This document shows positions 9,202 through 17,992 of a DNA stretch of 64,000 bases, one piece after another. Every line of letters starts with the position of its first letter. Within the stretch, counting starts at the first letter, position 1. Location: contig CAWESU010000001.1 of the NCBI GenBank assembly GCA_963811805.1, positions 3,100,001 to 3,164,000 of the forward strand. Direction: 5' to 3'. The DNA is from DAHUXN01 sp963811805. GTDB lineage: Bacteria > Acidobacteriota > Terriglobia > Acidiferrales > UBA7541. A model generated the notes under the pieces. The model was not told the DNA's origin. It did not search any database and was given only the letters and a program-made list of their open reading frames with translations. Both the position numbers and the translations under genes were made by a program.

Positions 9202-10132
9202 CGCCGCAATCGCTGCTGCCTACCTTCATTGCCGCAAGATCGCACGCGCTGCGGCGCGGAATTTTTACTACGGATTCGTGTTGCTTCCTGACGCCAAGCG
9301 CGACGCGCTCTGTGCGCTGTACGCGTTCATGCGGGGCGTGGACGATATTTCCGATAAGCCGGGTGCGCTGGAAGAGAAGCGCCGCGGGCTTGGCGAGCTT
9401 CGCACAGAAATGGACCGCGCGCTCGGGAGCACGGATGCGAGCAAGCCCGTTTGGACGGCGCTGCGAGATACGGTTTCGCAATTCGGGATTCCGCCGCGGT
9501 ATCTGCACGATTTGATTTCCGGCGCGGAAATGGATTTGACGGTTTCGTCGTATGAGACATTCGAAGACTTGCGAAAGTACTGCTATCACGTGGCTGGCGC
9601 GGTGGGGCTGTGTTGCCTCTACGTTTTCGGTTTCTCGGATCCGCAGGCTCCGGAGCTGGCGGAAAAGCTTGGAATTGCGTTTCAGCTGACAAATATTCTG
9701 CGCGATGTGCGTGGCGACTACGCGATGGGGCGCACGTATCTGCCACGCGAGGATTTTGTGAGGTTTGGCTGCGATCCGCGCGAATTGAAAGATGGCAGCG
9801 CCAGCCCGGGCGCCGCGGCACTTCTTCGCTTTGAAACGGAGCGGGCGTGGCAGTTCTACCATGAAGGCGGGAAGCTGCTGCCGCTGGTGAGCGCGGACAG
9901 CCGCGGGGCCCTGTGGGCCATGGCGCGGATTTATTCGGGAATCGTGGAGAAAATCGACGAACGGGGCCCCGCGATCTTGAGCGGCGAGCCAGCGCGACTT
10001 TCGACGGCAGAAAAGATATGGGTTCTGCTGCGAGCGCGCATGAGGTGGTTCAAGGAAGACGATGAGTTGCGAGAGCGTGGTCGTGATTGGGGGCGGACTG
10101 GCGGGGCTGTCGGCAGCCACGGCGCTCGCTGA
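9149..10132 (+). CDS. hpnD: Presqualene diphosphate synthase HpnD
   Basis: HpnD condenses two farnesyl diphosphates to presqualene diphosphate. Motifs seen are FYYGFVLLPDAKRDAL, the first aspartate-rich motif in MRGVDDISDKPG, and the second as QLTNILRDVRGDYAMGRTYLP. The open frame starts at ATG 9149, 53 bases inside hpnC. An ATG at 9194 would give an 8-base overlap and a product beginning closer to the usual N-terminus, so the start is uncertain by 15 codons. Its 3' end overlaps hpnE by about 70 bases. Confidence 0.92.
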   Translation: MMTARSQKALHSPADMPDAAIAAAYLHCRKIARAAARNFYYGFVLLPDAKRDALCALYAFMRGVDDISDKPGALEEKRRGLGELRTEMDRALGSTDASKPVWTALRDTVSQFGIPPRYLHDLISGAEMDLTVSSYETFEDLRKYCYHVAGAVGLCCLYVFGFSDPQAPELAEKLGIAFQLTNILRDVRGDYAMGRTYLPREDFVRFGCDPRELKDGSASPGAAALLRFETERAWQFYHEGGKLLPLVSADSRGALWAMARIYSGIVEKIDERGPAILSGEPARLSTAEKIWVLLRARMRWFKEDDELRERGRDWGRTGGAVGSHGAR

Positions 10133-11477
10133 CGCCGGATTTCGCGTGCAGCTGTTTGAAAAGCGGCCGTACCTCGGCGGCCGCGCGACGTCGTACGCGC
10201 TGCCCGACGGGAGCCACATCGATAATTGCCAGCATGTGACGCTTGGCTGCTGCACGAATCTCGCAAACTTTTACGAACGAACCGGCGCGGCTTCAAAAAT
10301 CCGGCATTACGACCGACTGTTTTTTGCCGATGGAACGGGGCGTGTGAGTTCGATCCATGCATCGCCATTGCCTGCTCCGTTTCACACGAGCCTGTCGTTC
10401 TTGCGGTTTGGCGCGCTGGCGTTTCGCGACAAGCGGGCGATTGCAAAGGCGCTGCTGAGCATTGCCCGTTCCGGAGGCCATCCGGAAACCAGCGCCGGGA
10501 TGACGATGCTGGAATGGCTCCAGCATAACAGGCAGACGGAAGCGGCGATCCGGCGATTCTGGCGCGTGGTTCTGGTCAGCGCGCTTGACGAGGAACTGCA
10601 CCTTACCGATGCGCGATACGGAATTGACGTCTTCTGGAAAGGGTTTCTGCGGAACCGCAAGGGGTACGTTCTGGGAATTCCGTCGGTGCCGCTCGGGGAA
10701 CTGTATGCCGAATGCCACCGGGGAATTGAGAGCCGCGCCGGCGAGATTCACTCGCGCGCTGCGGTGAGAAAACTTCGATTCGCAGAAGGAAAATTCCAGG
10801 CGATTGTCCTCGACGCTGGGAGAGAAGTGCGCGCGGATGCGTGCATCGCCGCCGTGCCACACGATGAGCTGCTCGAACTCCTCCCCGAAGAATTGGGTGC
10901 GGGCAATTCGACCTTTGCGAATTTGAAATGCTTGCAGACGTCGCCGATAACGGGCGTGCATTTGTGGTACGACAGGCAAGTGCTCGACAAACCTTTTCTG
11001 ACGTTGCTGGACCACACGGTGCAATGGGTCTTCAACAAGAGTTTGCTATACGATTCGGACGGCGGGAGCGGGAAAGACGCAGGCCAATACCTTCAGCTGG
11101 TGATCAGCGCGTCGCATGAACTGATTCCAAAGGCACGGCAAGAGATCATTGATCTTTGCGTCAGAGAATTAGGCGAAGTTCTGCCGGCGACGCGCGGCGC
11201 GCAATTGCGCAAAGCCAACGTGGTGAAGGAAGTCCATGCGACGTTCTCGCCGCGCCCCGGCTCGGACGCGTGGCGACCGGCGCAGCGAACAGAGATTGGC
11301 GGACTTTTCCTCGCGGGAGATTGGACACGCACTGGCTGGCCCTCGACCATGGAAGGCGCAGTTCGTAGCGGGTACCTCGCTGCGGAAGCGGTACTGGAGT
11401 TTGCGGGCGCGCCGCGGAAGCTTGTGGTTCCGGATTTACCGGCAGAGGGTTTTTGCCGTTCGTGGGCAAGGGACTAG
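10062..11477 (+). CDS. hpnE: Hydroxysqualene dehydroxylase HpnE
   Basis: A 471-aa FAD-dependent amine-oxidase-fold protein that reduces hydroxysqualene to squalene, completing the HpnCDE route. The FAD-binding motif VVIGGGLAGLSAATAL begins at residue 7, followed by FEKRPYLGGRATSY. The C-terminal FAD contact region GGLFLAGDWTRTGWPSTMEGAVRSGYLAA is also family-typical. Start ATG 10062 lies inside the hpnD 3' end, implying coupling. It is the last gene of the operon; a 425-base gap follows. Confidence 0.94.
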   Translation: MSCESVVVIGGGLAGLSAATALADAGFRVQLFEKRPYLGGRATSYALPDGSHIDNCQHVTLGCCTNLANFYERTGAASKIRHYDRLFFADGTGRVSSIHASPLPAPFHTSLSFLRFGALAFRDKRAIAKALLSIARSGGHPETSAGMTMLEWLQHNRQTEAAIRRFWRVVLVSALDEELHLTDARYGIDVFWKGFLRNRKGYVLGIPSVPLGELYAECHRGIESRAGEIHSRAAVRKLRFAEGKFQAIVLDAGREVRADACIAAVPHDELLELLPEELGAGNSTFANLKCLQTSPITGVHLWYDRQVLDKPFLTLLDHTVQWVFNKSLLYDSDGGSGKDAGQYLQLVISASHELIPKARQEIIDLCVRELGEVLPATRGAQLRKANVVKEVHATFSPRPGSDAWRPAQRTEIGGLFLAGDWTRTGWPSTMEGAVRSGYLAAEAVLEFAGAPRKLVVPDLPAEGFCRSWARD

Positions 11478-11902
11478 AACTATTGAAACCCCCCGAGCCT
11501 AACACGCGCAAAGCACCGAGATTATTTTCGGGCTTGCCGTGGCGGGTGGTTGGCTGTATACAGGTGTGAGAAGGCGAAACGGTCCTGATTACGAGAAACC
11601 TCTGGATTTCCTAACGCAACGCGCTGCGACAAGTTGCGCGAAACAGCATCGATCGATTCGGCGAATCCATGCGGCCTTATTTCAGATAGGAAGTGTGCGG
11701 GTTTGTTTGTCCCAAGGATAGGCGAGACCCGGAACTGCTGGCAAGTTTCCTCCCGCCGGTCTGTTTCAGCGAAGCATATGATTCCTGGTAGGTGTAACCA
11801 ATCAGTTTTGCGTACGCGTTACGGCTCTTTCCAGCGACTACGGAATGGTTGAATTTGCGCAGTGGTTTCGGAGTATCATGAACCATCCCCCGGAGGAAAT
11901 TT
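11478..11902. other. Gene-free gap after the hopanoid operon
   Basis: Short open frames here have no ribosome-binding site and no recognisable composition. I see no convincing terminator hairpin or RNA gene. Only the last 15 bases, with CCGGAGGA before the next gene, are clearly functional. Confidence 0.5.
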
Positions 11903-12364
11903 ATGGAGCGGAAGTATAAGCATAAGGGGTATAGCGAGCGCGAGCGCGACGAAAAGAAGCGCGAGCGGCCCGCGGAGCCCAAGCCACGCCAGGAGCAAAT
12001 GGGGCCGCGTACTCCACGCATGGTAGGAACGGTCATGCGCGCGCGCTGTTCCAATTGCGGAACGATCTTAGCTCCGGGGTTTGACAAGAACGGGCAATGC
12101 CCGAAATGCCAGCTTGAACTGCACTCCTGCAAACAATGCGTGCATTTCGATACCGGCGCGCAGTTTGAATGTACCCAGCCGATTCCCGAGCGTATCCCAC
12201 GGAAGGACGCGAAAAACAACTGCACGTTCTTTGAGTTTCGCATGACCGTCGAGAAAGACACCTCGCCCGTCAACTATCCCAGCGTTTCCGCTCCCGCGGC
12301 GCCTGCTTCCTCGGGTCGTCCCGATGATGCCCGCAAAGCGTTTGAGGATCTCTTCAAGAAATAA
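11903..12364 (+). CDS. Small zinc-ribbon protein of unknown function
   Basis: 153 aa. The N-terminal 35 residues are highly charged (Lys/Arg/Glu). A zinc ribbon follows with C49-x2-C52 and C66-x2-C69, and then a further pair C76-x2-C79 with more cysteines to about residue 107, so two metal sites are possible. The tail is Ala/Pro/Ser-rich and ends in an acidic-basic helix (DARKAFEDLFKK). A strong GGAGGA site lies eight bases before the ATG. I do not recognise a named function; zinc binding, perhaps with nucleic acid or protein contact, is the most that can be said. Confidence 0.75.
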   Translation: MERKYKHKGYSERERDEKKRERPAEPKPRQEQMGPRTPRMVGTVMRARCSNCGTILAPGFDKNGQCPKCQLELHSCKQCVHFDTGAQFECTQPIPERIPRKDAKNNCTFFEFRMTVEKDTSPVNYPSVSAPAAPASSGRPDDARKAFEDLFKK

Positions 12365-12467
12365 TCGAGTTACAGCGATCTTTCCTGCCGCAGTCCATAT
12401 TGTCACTTGTGGCCAATCGGTTTTCGTGCTGGACTAAGTTCACGTTCTGCTGTTCGGGACACAACAG

Positions 12468-13433
12468 ATGTCGAACATTCATATCAATCCGGAGCGCATA
12501 ACAGAGACCAATGCGCTCGTGCGGCCTTACATTCGCCGAACGCCGGTCATTGAAGTTGACGCCAGGGATTTCGGCCTACCGTTGGCTCACACTTTCTTAA
12601 AGTTGGAGTCCTTGCAACATTCCGGATCGTTCAAAGCCAGGGGCGCGTTTGCGAATTTGCTGTCGCGAAGGATCCCCGAGGCGGGCGTGGTCGCGGCGTC
12701 AGGCGGCAATCACGGAGCGGCAGTGGCGTTTGCCGCAAAGGCGCTGGGAAAGCGGGCGCGGATTTTCGTGCCAAGGATCGCTTCACAAGAAAAAATCGAC
12801 CGCATCCGGAGCTATGGCGCGGAGTTGGTGGTTGGCGGCGAGAGATATGCGGATGCGCTGGCGGCGAGCGAAAAATGGGCGTCGGAGAGCGGCGCGCTGA
12901 CCGTGCACGCCTACGATCAGGCGGAGACGATGCTCGGCCAGGGCACTCTGGGATTGGAGTTCGAGGAACAATGCCCGCGGCTCGATGCGTTGCTGGTGGC
13001 TGTCGGCGGTGGCGGGCTGATTGGCGGCGTCGCGGCATGGTACGAGAATCGAGTCAGCGTGGTCGGGGTTGAGCCGGAAGCAGCGCCAACACTGACGCGC
13101 GCGCTCGCGGCTGGTGCGCCGGTCGATAGCCCCGCGGGCGGGATTGCTGCTGATTCGCTCGCGCCTAAGCGTGTTGGCGAGCTGATGTTGCCGCTGGCGC
13201 AGAGCTACGTGAATCGCGTGATTCTGGTGACGGATGAAGCCATCCAAGAAGCGCAGATCGCGCTGTGGAAGGTTCTTCGGATCGTGGCTGAGCCAGGAGG
13301 GGCGGCGGCGTTTGCCGCGCTGCTATCCGAACGATATGAATTGAAGGCAGGCGAGCGCGTGGGAGTAGTGATTTGCGGCGGCAACACTACCGCCGTCAGT
13401 TTCGAAAGCAACAACCGCGCAAAGGCGTCCTGA
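12468..13433 (+). CDS. PLP-dependent threonine/serine dehydratase-like enzyme
   Basis: A 321-aa fold-type II PLP enzyme. The Schiff-base lysine is K56 in SGSFKARGA, the substrate loop is SGGNHGAAVA, and the phosphate-binding glycine loop is VGGGGLIGG. The C-terminus ends in VVICGGNT, as in catabolic threonine dehydratase and serine racemase. There is no ACT-like regulatory domain, so the biosynthetic allosteric IlvA form is excluded. Likely reaction: deamination of threonine or serine to 2-oxobutyrate or pyruvate, or serine racemisation. These cannot be separated from sequence alone. Confidence 0.88.
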   Translation: MSNIHINPERITETNALVRPYIRRTPVIEVDARDFGLPLAHTFLKLESLQHSGSFKARGAFANLLSRRIPEAGVVAASGGNHGAAVAFAAKALGKRARIFVPRIASQEKIDRIRSYGAELVVGGERYADALAASEKWASESGALTVHAYDQAETMLGQGTLGLEFEEQCPRLDALLVAVGGGGLIGGVAAWYENRVSVVGVEPEAAPTLTRALAAGAPVDSPAGGIAADSLAPKRVGELMLPLAQSYVNRVILVTDEAIQEAQIALWKVLRIVAEPGGAAAFAALLSERYELKAGERVGVVICGGNTTAVSFESNNRAKAS

Positions 13434-13438
13434 AGGTT

Positions 13439-14356
13439 TCACGAGCGCTGGTTTGCCCCGAACGGAAATAGCGTTCCTTGCTGCGCCGGTTCGTCGGCGA
13501 TGTCGTCAAGACGCGGATAGTGCTCGCGCAATGGCTCCGGCACTTTGACTTTCGAGCGGCCGAGCAGATGGAGGAGGTCGAGCGCGTTCACGACGCCCTT
13601 GCCTTCGTAGTGATTGTTGGTGATGACGAAGGTGGATTTCGCGCGCGCTGCAACGCTTTTGATGCGTCCGGCCCATGGACGAAGCTCTTCGACGTTGTAA
13701 AGGTAGTTGTAGCGCTCGTACCGCGGGACCTCAGGGTCGTCGGAAAGCCACGTGTCGTACCTTCTGCCGTGCAGACGGACGTATCCCACTTCTGACGTCG
13801 CGCGACCGCTCGGACGCACGGAGCGCCCAATCACCGGCTGATCGATATTGCAGAGGCCAAGGCCGTGGCTGCGAAATGCGCTTTCGATTCCAGCATCGTT
13901 CCACGAGGAATGCCGCACCTCCACAACGAGAGGATAATCACGGAGCTGTTCGGCCAAGCGCTCGATGCGCGCCAGATTTTCGGGCGTGTTGTGGAACGAG
14001 AAGGGAAATTGCATAAGCACGGCGCCTAGGCGGCCGGCATGGCGGAGAACGTCGAAGCCGTCGCGAACGCTTCGTACGTCCTCCTCTGTGGCATCCGTTC
14101 CGTGAGTCAGCTTTTGCCAGAGCTTCGCTGTGAATTGGAAGCAAGGGTTCGCGGAGACGTGGTCGATCCATTGCTCGGCGAGCCTCGGACGGACCGGCTG
14201 ATAGAAGGACGTATTAATTTCGATGGTGTCAAAGAACTGCGCCAAGTAAGTGGATTCGCGAAAATCGCGCGGCCGCGGCGACGGGTAGACGATGCCTTCC
14301 CAGTCGGTATACGACCATCCTGCGGGACCGATCCGAATCTCGTGGTGACTTTGCAT
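13439..14356 (-). CDS. DUF72 (YecE-like) protein
   Basis: 305 aa with the DUF72 pattern: an N-terminal IRIGPAGWSYTDWEGIVYP, then YLAQFFDTIEINTSFYQP, FTAKLWQKLTH, VLMQFPFSFHNTPENL, VVEVRHSSW and YVRLHGR. The family adopts a TIM-barrel-like fold and its biochemical function is unknown. It is convergent with the dehydratase gene, with only five bases between stops, and so is transcribed separately. Confidence 0.9.
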   Translation of the reverse strand: MQSHHEIRIGPAGWSYTDWEGIVYPSPRPRDFRESTYLAQFFDTIEINTSFYQPVRPRLAEQWIDHVSANPCFQFTAKLWQKLTHGTDATEEDVRSVRDGFDVLRHAGRLGAVLMQFPFSFHNTPENLARIERLAEQLRDYPLVVEVRHSSWNDAGIESAFRSHGLGLCNIDQPVIGRSVRPSGRATSEVGYVRLHGRRYDTWLSDDPEVPRYERYNYLYNVEELRPWAGRIKSVAARAKSTFVITNNHYEGKGVVNALDLLHLLGRSKVKVPEPLREHYPRLDDIADEPAQQGTLFPFGANQRS

Positions 14357-14521
14357 AAAGGCTTTCGCGGCAGGTATTTCGCAGTTCCAGGGTAAGGGTG
14401 CTTCACGAGGCTGTCAATCGAGCGGGTTGCGGCAGCGGCAACGGGCTGCTATGCTTTTGTTGCCCGGCCATGCACTCGCGATGGTTTCTCCTTCCGAGCT
14501 TTTTCAATCGAGGAGGGTACC

Positions 14522-14887
14522 TTGAAGACCTCATTCAGTTACAAGCAAGTGGAATTGCGTGAGCAGCTAGAAAACGAAGTGAGTCTGAATACGAAGAGGT
14601 TGGAGAAATTTCTGAAACGTTTCGCCCCGGACTTGATTCAACTGCATGGCGCCTTCGAGCGCATCCCACATAAGAATAGTTTCGCGCTATCTTTGAACCT
14701 TTCGCTTCCCACGGCCACTTTGCATGCAACGGGCGAGGGCAGCGATGCGTCGGCCAGCGTTCGAGTCGCATTCACTGAGGTCATAACGCAGTTAAAGAAG
14801 CATATGGGCAAGCTTCGCAAGGATTACGAATGGAAACGGAAGCGCAGTCGACGATTGCCCGCGGCTGACAGGAGCCTTGCTTCTTAA
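14522..14887 (+). CDS. HPF/RaiA-like ribosome-associated protein
   Basis: 121 aa with the beta-alpha-beta-beta-beta-alpha pattern of ribosome hibernation factors: a basic, amphipathic first helix (NTKRLEKFLKRFAP), alternating strands (NSFALSLNLSLPTATLHATG) and a C-terminal helix with many lysines (LKKHMGKLRKDYEWKRKR). It is a short form, lacking the long-HPF dimerisation domain. The TTG start is supported by a strong GAGGAGG site at about 14511-14517. Binding to ribosomal subunits in stationary phase is inferred from the family. Confidence 0.75.
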   Translation: MKTSFSYKQVELREQLENEVSLNTKRLEKFLKRFAPDLIQLHGAFERIPHKNSFALSLNLSLPTATLHATGEGSDASASVRVAFTEVITQLKKHMGKLRKDYEWKRKRSRRLPAADRSLAS

Positions 14888-14980
14888 TGCAGAGTGCGGG
14901 TGCTGCGCGGACGGGGTGAATCAGGAGATTTTCGACAAGCGCGGTCTTGTCGAGTCGCTTTGCCCATCGGAGTCGTGCGG

Positions 14981-15009
14981 TTGCGGTCGGCCTCAGCGCA
15001 CGCTAATAT
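14981..15009 (+). promoter_or_regulatory. Probable tRNA-Lys promoter
   Basis: TTGCGG at 14981-14986 and TAATAT at 15004-15009 are 17 bases apart, four of six matches each. Transcription would begin about 10 bases before the tRNA. Confidence 0.4.
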
Positions 15010-15024
15010 CTTCCGACTCTTTTT

Positions 15025-15099
15025 AGGGGCGTAGCTCAGTGGTAGAGCAGCGGCCTTTTAAGCCGTTGGTCGTGGGTTCGATCCCCACCGCCCCTACCA
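15025..15099 (+). tRNA. tRNA-Lys (anticodon TTT)
   Basis: A complete cloverleaf can be drawn. The acceptor is A-G-G-G-G-C-G pairing with CGCCCCT, with T8-A9 and a D-arm CTC/GAG. The anticodon stem is GCGGC/GCCGT with loop C-T-TTT-A-A (anticodon 15057-15059), and the T-arm is GTGGG/CCCAC with loop TTCGATC. The discriminator A is followed by an encoded CCA at 15097-15099. Its 3' part is the attachment site of the mobile elements that follow. Confidence 0.97.
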
Positions 15100-15100
15100 A
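15077..15100 (+). repeat. att core copy 1 (attL, within tRNA-Lys)
   Basis: The 24-base core begins TTCGATCCCC and ends CCCCTACCAA, covering the T-loop to the CCA end plus one base. Identity with the other copies stops on both sides: the preceding base is G here and T or A in the others, and the next bases are CATC here, AACA at copy 2 and TCCT at copy 3. Confidence 0.93.
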
Positions 15101-15135
15101 CATCTCCTTCATAGAAAACAGCTTGTGACTTTTCG

Positions 15136-15152
15136 AGGGGCCACAAGGGGCC
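15136..15152 (+). promoter_or_regulatory. Paired AGGGGCC repeats, candidate integrase arm sites (left)
   Basis: AGGGGCC occurs at 15136-15142 and 15146-15152, ten bases (one helical turn) apart, between the att core and the integrase gene. The same pair occurs near the right end of element 1 at 30277-30294. Position and pairing fit arm-type binding sites of a tyrosine integrase; this is inference. Confidence 0.5.
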
Positions 15153-15159
15153 ATTAACG

Positions 15160-16302
15160 CTAGGCGACTTGCGCAGGGAGCACTAAGCGAACGACTTTGC
15201 TGTTCGCCTCTCGCAGCGCACTCGGAACGGCCTGCGTGTAGATGTTCATAGTCGTTCGAACATCTGCATGTCGCAAGAGTTCCTGCTGCACCTTGAGATC
15301 GACACCGAGCGCATGAAGTAACGTTGAATGGCTGTGTCGGAACGTGTGCCAGCCGATCCGGCCTATCCCTGCCTTTTCTGCCGCGGGGACGAGCCAGTTC
15401 TCCTGAATTCTGCCTGGCCAATACGGTTTTCCTGTTTCCGGGTTCGCGAATATCCAGTCTTCGGACTTCGCCAGCGGAGCCAGCCTCGCCTTATGTTGAC
15501 GAAGTCTCTCCGCAAGCGATCGGTCAAGAGGCATCCATCGGTGAGAGGCCTGTGTTTTTACGTCGCCTTGCTTCCCGTAGACGTAAGCTTGTCGTACCGC
15601 CAAGCGCAGTCCTTCCCAGTCGATGGCATTCCATCTCAAACCGAGGATTTCGCTTACTCGAAGTCCCAAACACATCGCCACAATGCACATGGTTCCGAAG
15701 GGCTCGGGAATGTTCTCCAGCACTTTTCGAAACTCGTCCACTGAAAGTGCCTTCGGTTCCCGCTGTCTCTTAGAACCGTCTTTCACACGGACGAGGCTCA
15801 TGGGATTGTGCTGATAGGGAATCAGTTCCCACCGCATCGCCGCGTTGAACAAGACGCGCATTAGGTTCTTGAGATGAGACTTGCTTTTCGATGCCAAATT
15901 GAGCTTCTTGAGCCAGTCTTCGACCAGCAGCGGTTTGATCTGCTCAATCGGATAGTCTCGCCATTTCGGCTCAACATGGTTTTTCAGCCAGCACCGATAC
16001 CGCGAAGCGGTCGAAGGTCTTTCGGGAATCTCTTCCGCTAGATATCGGCGAATAACTGCGCCGAACGAAACAGGCGTTCCGTTTGATGCTTCCGCGTTCA
16101 TCGAAAATAACCAAGACAGAGCGGCTTTGCGTGCCTGGGACTCGTTCGGAAATTCCTTAACTGTCCCGATAGCTACGCTTCGCCTTGTCGTGCTTCCGTC
16201 CGGAAGATTTTCCCTATAACGCAGAACCCACACGTCTGGACCCTTCTTTCGTGCTTTCAAACAAACCCAACCAAACTGAACCCGTTGCCGCTTATGTTCC
16301 AT
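15160..16302 (-). CDS. Tyrosine recombinase/integrase of element 1
   Basis: 380 aa. An N-terminal arm-type domain and SAM-like core-binding domain (RRYLAEEIPERPSTASRYRCW) precede the catalytic domain. Catalytic residues visible are the first Arg in LGLRVSEILGLRW, the H-x-x-R box in HTFRHSH, a later His in LLRHADVRTTMNIY and the nucleophile Tyr of MNIYTQA. The gene points at the tRNA and ends 60 bases from the att core, the usual arrangement for tRNA-integrating islands. An AGGAGGA site precedes the ATG, which is one base from the stop of the upstream excisionase-like gene, so the two form an operon. Confidence 0.95.
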   Translation of the reverse strand: MEHKRQRVQFGWVCLKARKKGPDVWVLRYRENLPDGSTTRRSVAIGTVKEFPNESQARKAALSWLFSMNAEASNGTPVSFGAVIRRYLAEEIPERPSTASRYRCWLKNHVEPKWRDYPIEQIKPLLVEDWLKKLNLASKSKSHLKNLMRVLFNAAMRWELIPYQHNPMSLVRVKDGSKRQREPKALSVDEFRKVLENIPEPFGTMCIVAMCLGLRVSEILGLRWNAIDWEGLRLAVRQAYVYGKQGDVKTQASHRWMPLDRSLAERLRQHKARLAPLAKSEDWIFANPETGKPYWPGRIQENWLVPAAEKAGIGRIGWHTFRHSHSTLLHALGVDLKVQQELLRHADVRTTMNIYTQAVPSALREANSKVVRLVLPAQVA

Positions 16303-16303
16303 C

Positions 16304-16705
16304 CTATTCCTCCTGGTTTAAGCGGCACGGATGGCAACCTGAATGTACATGAGAACGCATCCAGACTTCCAGATCAGAAACGCGGAATCTCCAATGCCGA
16401 AAATAGCGATAGGCAGGTATGCGTCCTTCTCGTGCCCATCGCTCGACAGTTTTAGGATGAAGTCCCCCGAGGACAACTGCGGCGGCGGCGCAGTCGAGAA
16501 GCGGTTCAACAGCTTGATGTGCCTCTGTGGTCTCAGTGGAGCGCAAACCGAATCTTTCGGCTGGCGGTGATCCCGTTTTCTGTTCCGCGTTTCCGGGAAG
16601 CTCTTCAGATTGCAACGACGACGGACTTACTGTAAGGCGCAAGCCATGCACTCTTGGCGAGTCTGGGTTCTTGCGCGCGCCGGATTGGGTCGTGCGGGGT
16701 TTCAT
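16304..16705 (-). CDS. Excisionase-like helix-turn-helix protein
   Basis: 133 aa. The C-terminal half carries a MerR/Xis-type winged helix: LLDCAAAAVVLGGLHPKTVERW as the helix-turn-helix, then REGRIPAYRYFRHWRFRVSDLEVWM as the wing and last helix. The first 65 residues are basic, Ser/Pro-rich and probably disordered. It sits directly upstream of the integrase gene with a one-base gap. Such proteins either bend DNA for excision or regulate the integrase; which applies here is not visible. Confidence 0.75.
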   Translation of the reverse strand: MKPRTTQSGARKNPDSPRVHGLRLTVSPSSLQSEELPGNAEQKTGSPPAERFGLRSTETTEAHQAVEPLLDCAAAAVVLGGLHPKTVERWAREGRIPAYRYFRHWRFRVSDLEVWMRSHVHSGCHPCRLNQEE

Positions 16706-16744
16706 TTGACTTTCTCTGAGTTCTCCATTACTTTCGTATTCAGC

Positions 16745-16819
16745 TTGACGTTATGTAGACATTGTAATATGTTTGCAACTGTAATGTAAAGATGCAACCG
16801 CGAAGCGTATGGTTGCATC
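16745..16819 (+). promoter_or_regulatory. Divergent control region with 9-bp inverted repeat
   Basis: A possible + strand promoter is TTGACG (16745-16750), 17 bases, TATGTT (16768-16773). Downstream lies a perfect inverted repeat, GATGCAACC (16791-16799) and GGTTGCATC (16811-16819), with an 11-base spacer. It stands between the int/xis operon and the 381-aa gene, so it may be an operator or a leader hairpin. A related GCAACC/GGTTGC palindrome occurs at 18051-18070. Confidence 0.45.
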
Positions 16820-16846
16820 CTACCTACGAACCGGAGGGATTCACCG

Positions 16847-17992
16847 ATGCCCAAGAAACCCGACAACGAAGAGAGGCCCTTACAGCAGCAAACGATCTCC
16901 GTCCGCATCAGCGACGCCTTGCGCTCTCGATTGGAGCGTGCCAAGGAACTCATGTCCTCGAAGACCGGGGAGAGCGTCACGACTTCCGATGTCGCCAAGC
17001 AATTCCTCGAATCGGCTCGCGAGGACCGCCTGGAGGTTGTAGACCTATTGGCCCAACCAACCGAAACGCTTCTCCAGATTCGCAGGAAGGGAGAAGCGCA
17101 GCACGTTTTATCGCGGGCGGAATGGGCCGTCCTCGCCTACTTTGTGCAGCAGGGTTTCGAAGCCTTTTCCGACCGGACGCCCAACCCTGTTTCTCGCGAA
17201 TCCCTGACCACCGTTCTGGATGCGTTTCTCGCGGTGTATGAACTGCGGAAGGAACGCACTTCAAAGCTCGACGAGTATTACCTTGGCAATCTGCCCGCCG
17301 AGTATCGGCCTGCCAAAGCGAAGGACGCTGACGACCAAGCCTCTCCTGAAATCGTGCGCCGGACAGTGCTCGAGACTCGCAAACGGTTGAACGACCCAGG
17401 AACCAAGTGGGAGCCGTTGCTGGCCGCGCGGAACCTTCACGTGATTCTGGAAGAAGAAAAGCTCTCCGGGGCCGAGCCTCTCGACCGTGCCCTTCGCCCG
17501 TTCTGGCCTATTCTCTGGCGACTGGCAGCGCGAGGCCACTACTGCTTGAAGGAAGAACCGCTCCGACTGCCTTCTACTGCGAAGGAGTCTTTCTATCAGC
17601 CTCCGATCCCGTCTGTTAAGGAGGGGGAATACTCGCTCTCGTTTGCCCGTGGAGAAGGCGGCGATTTCTCCCTGCTTCTGAGCTTCCCCGGCCCTCGCGG
17701 TCCGCAGTATCCGATCAGCGGATATCCCAAGATCACGGAGTTCCGCGCGATGCTAGCCGCGCTGATCGATGGCTCGGCTCGCTGGAATGGCGAGTATTTT
17801 TTCGGCTATGTCGCGCCCTCCGAAGAGGGCAAGGGGAAGGACGTGTGGTTTCGTGCGCATGCGAACGGGATTACATTCGGCTTCTCGGAGAAGGAATGGA
17901 AGTTGGTGCAGGGTTTGTTTCGCCGGGCCTGGGAAATCCCCGAGGTGCGCATGGCGTGGGACGAACTGGCGCTCGAATATGGAGAACTTTGA
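16847..17992 (+). CDS. Unknown protein with N-terminal ribbon-helix-helix
   Basis: 381 aa, not recognised as a named family. Residues 14-60 (QQTISVRISDALRSRLERA, then TTSDVAKQFLESAREDR) have the pattern of a ribbon-helix-helix DNA-binding domain. The remaining 320 residues are globular without membrane segments or known catalytic motifs, with repeated tryptophans near the C-terminus. The ribosome-binding site is CCGGAGGG. Position before the mobilization genes suggests a relaxosome accessory or regulatory protein; this is inference from context. Confidence 0.7.
   Translation: MPKKPDNEERPLQQQTISVRISDALRSRLERAKELMSSKTGESVTTSDVAKQFLESAREDRLEVVDLLAQPTETLLQIRRKGEAQHVLSRAEWAVLAYFVQQGFEAFSDRTPNPVSRESLTTVLDAFLAVYELRKERTSKLDEYYLGNLPAEYRPAKAKDADDQASPEIVRRTVLETRKRLNDPGTKWEPLLAARNLHVILEEEKLSGAEPLDRALRPFWPILWRLAARGHYCLKEEPLRLPSTAKESFYQPPIPSVKEGEYSLSFARGEGGDFSLLLSFPGPRGPQYPISGYPKITEFRAMLAALIDGSARWNGEYFFGYVAPSEEGKGKDVWFRAHANGITFGFSEKEWKLVQGLFRRAWEIPEVRMAWDELALEYGEL

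Noticed and set aside
11539..11852. Small frames in the gap after hpnE
   Set aside because: No ribosome-binding sites, heavily Arg/Ser-biased products, and two mutually overlapping frames of equal length with no reason to prefer either.
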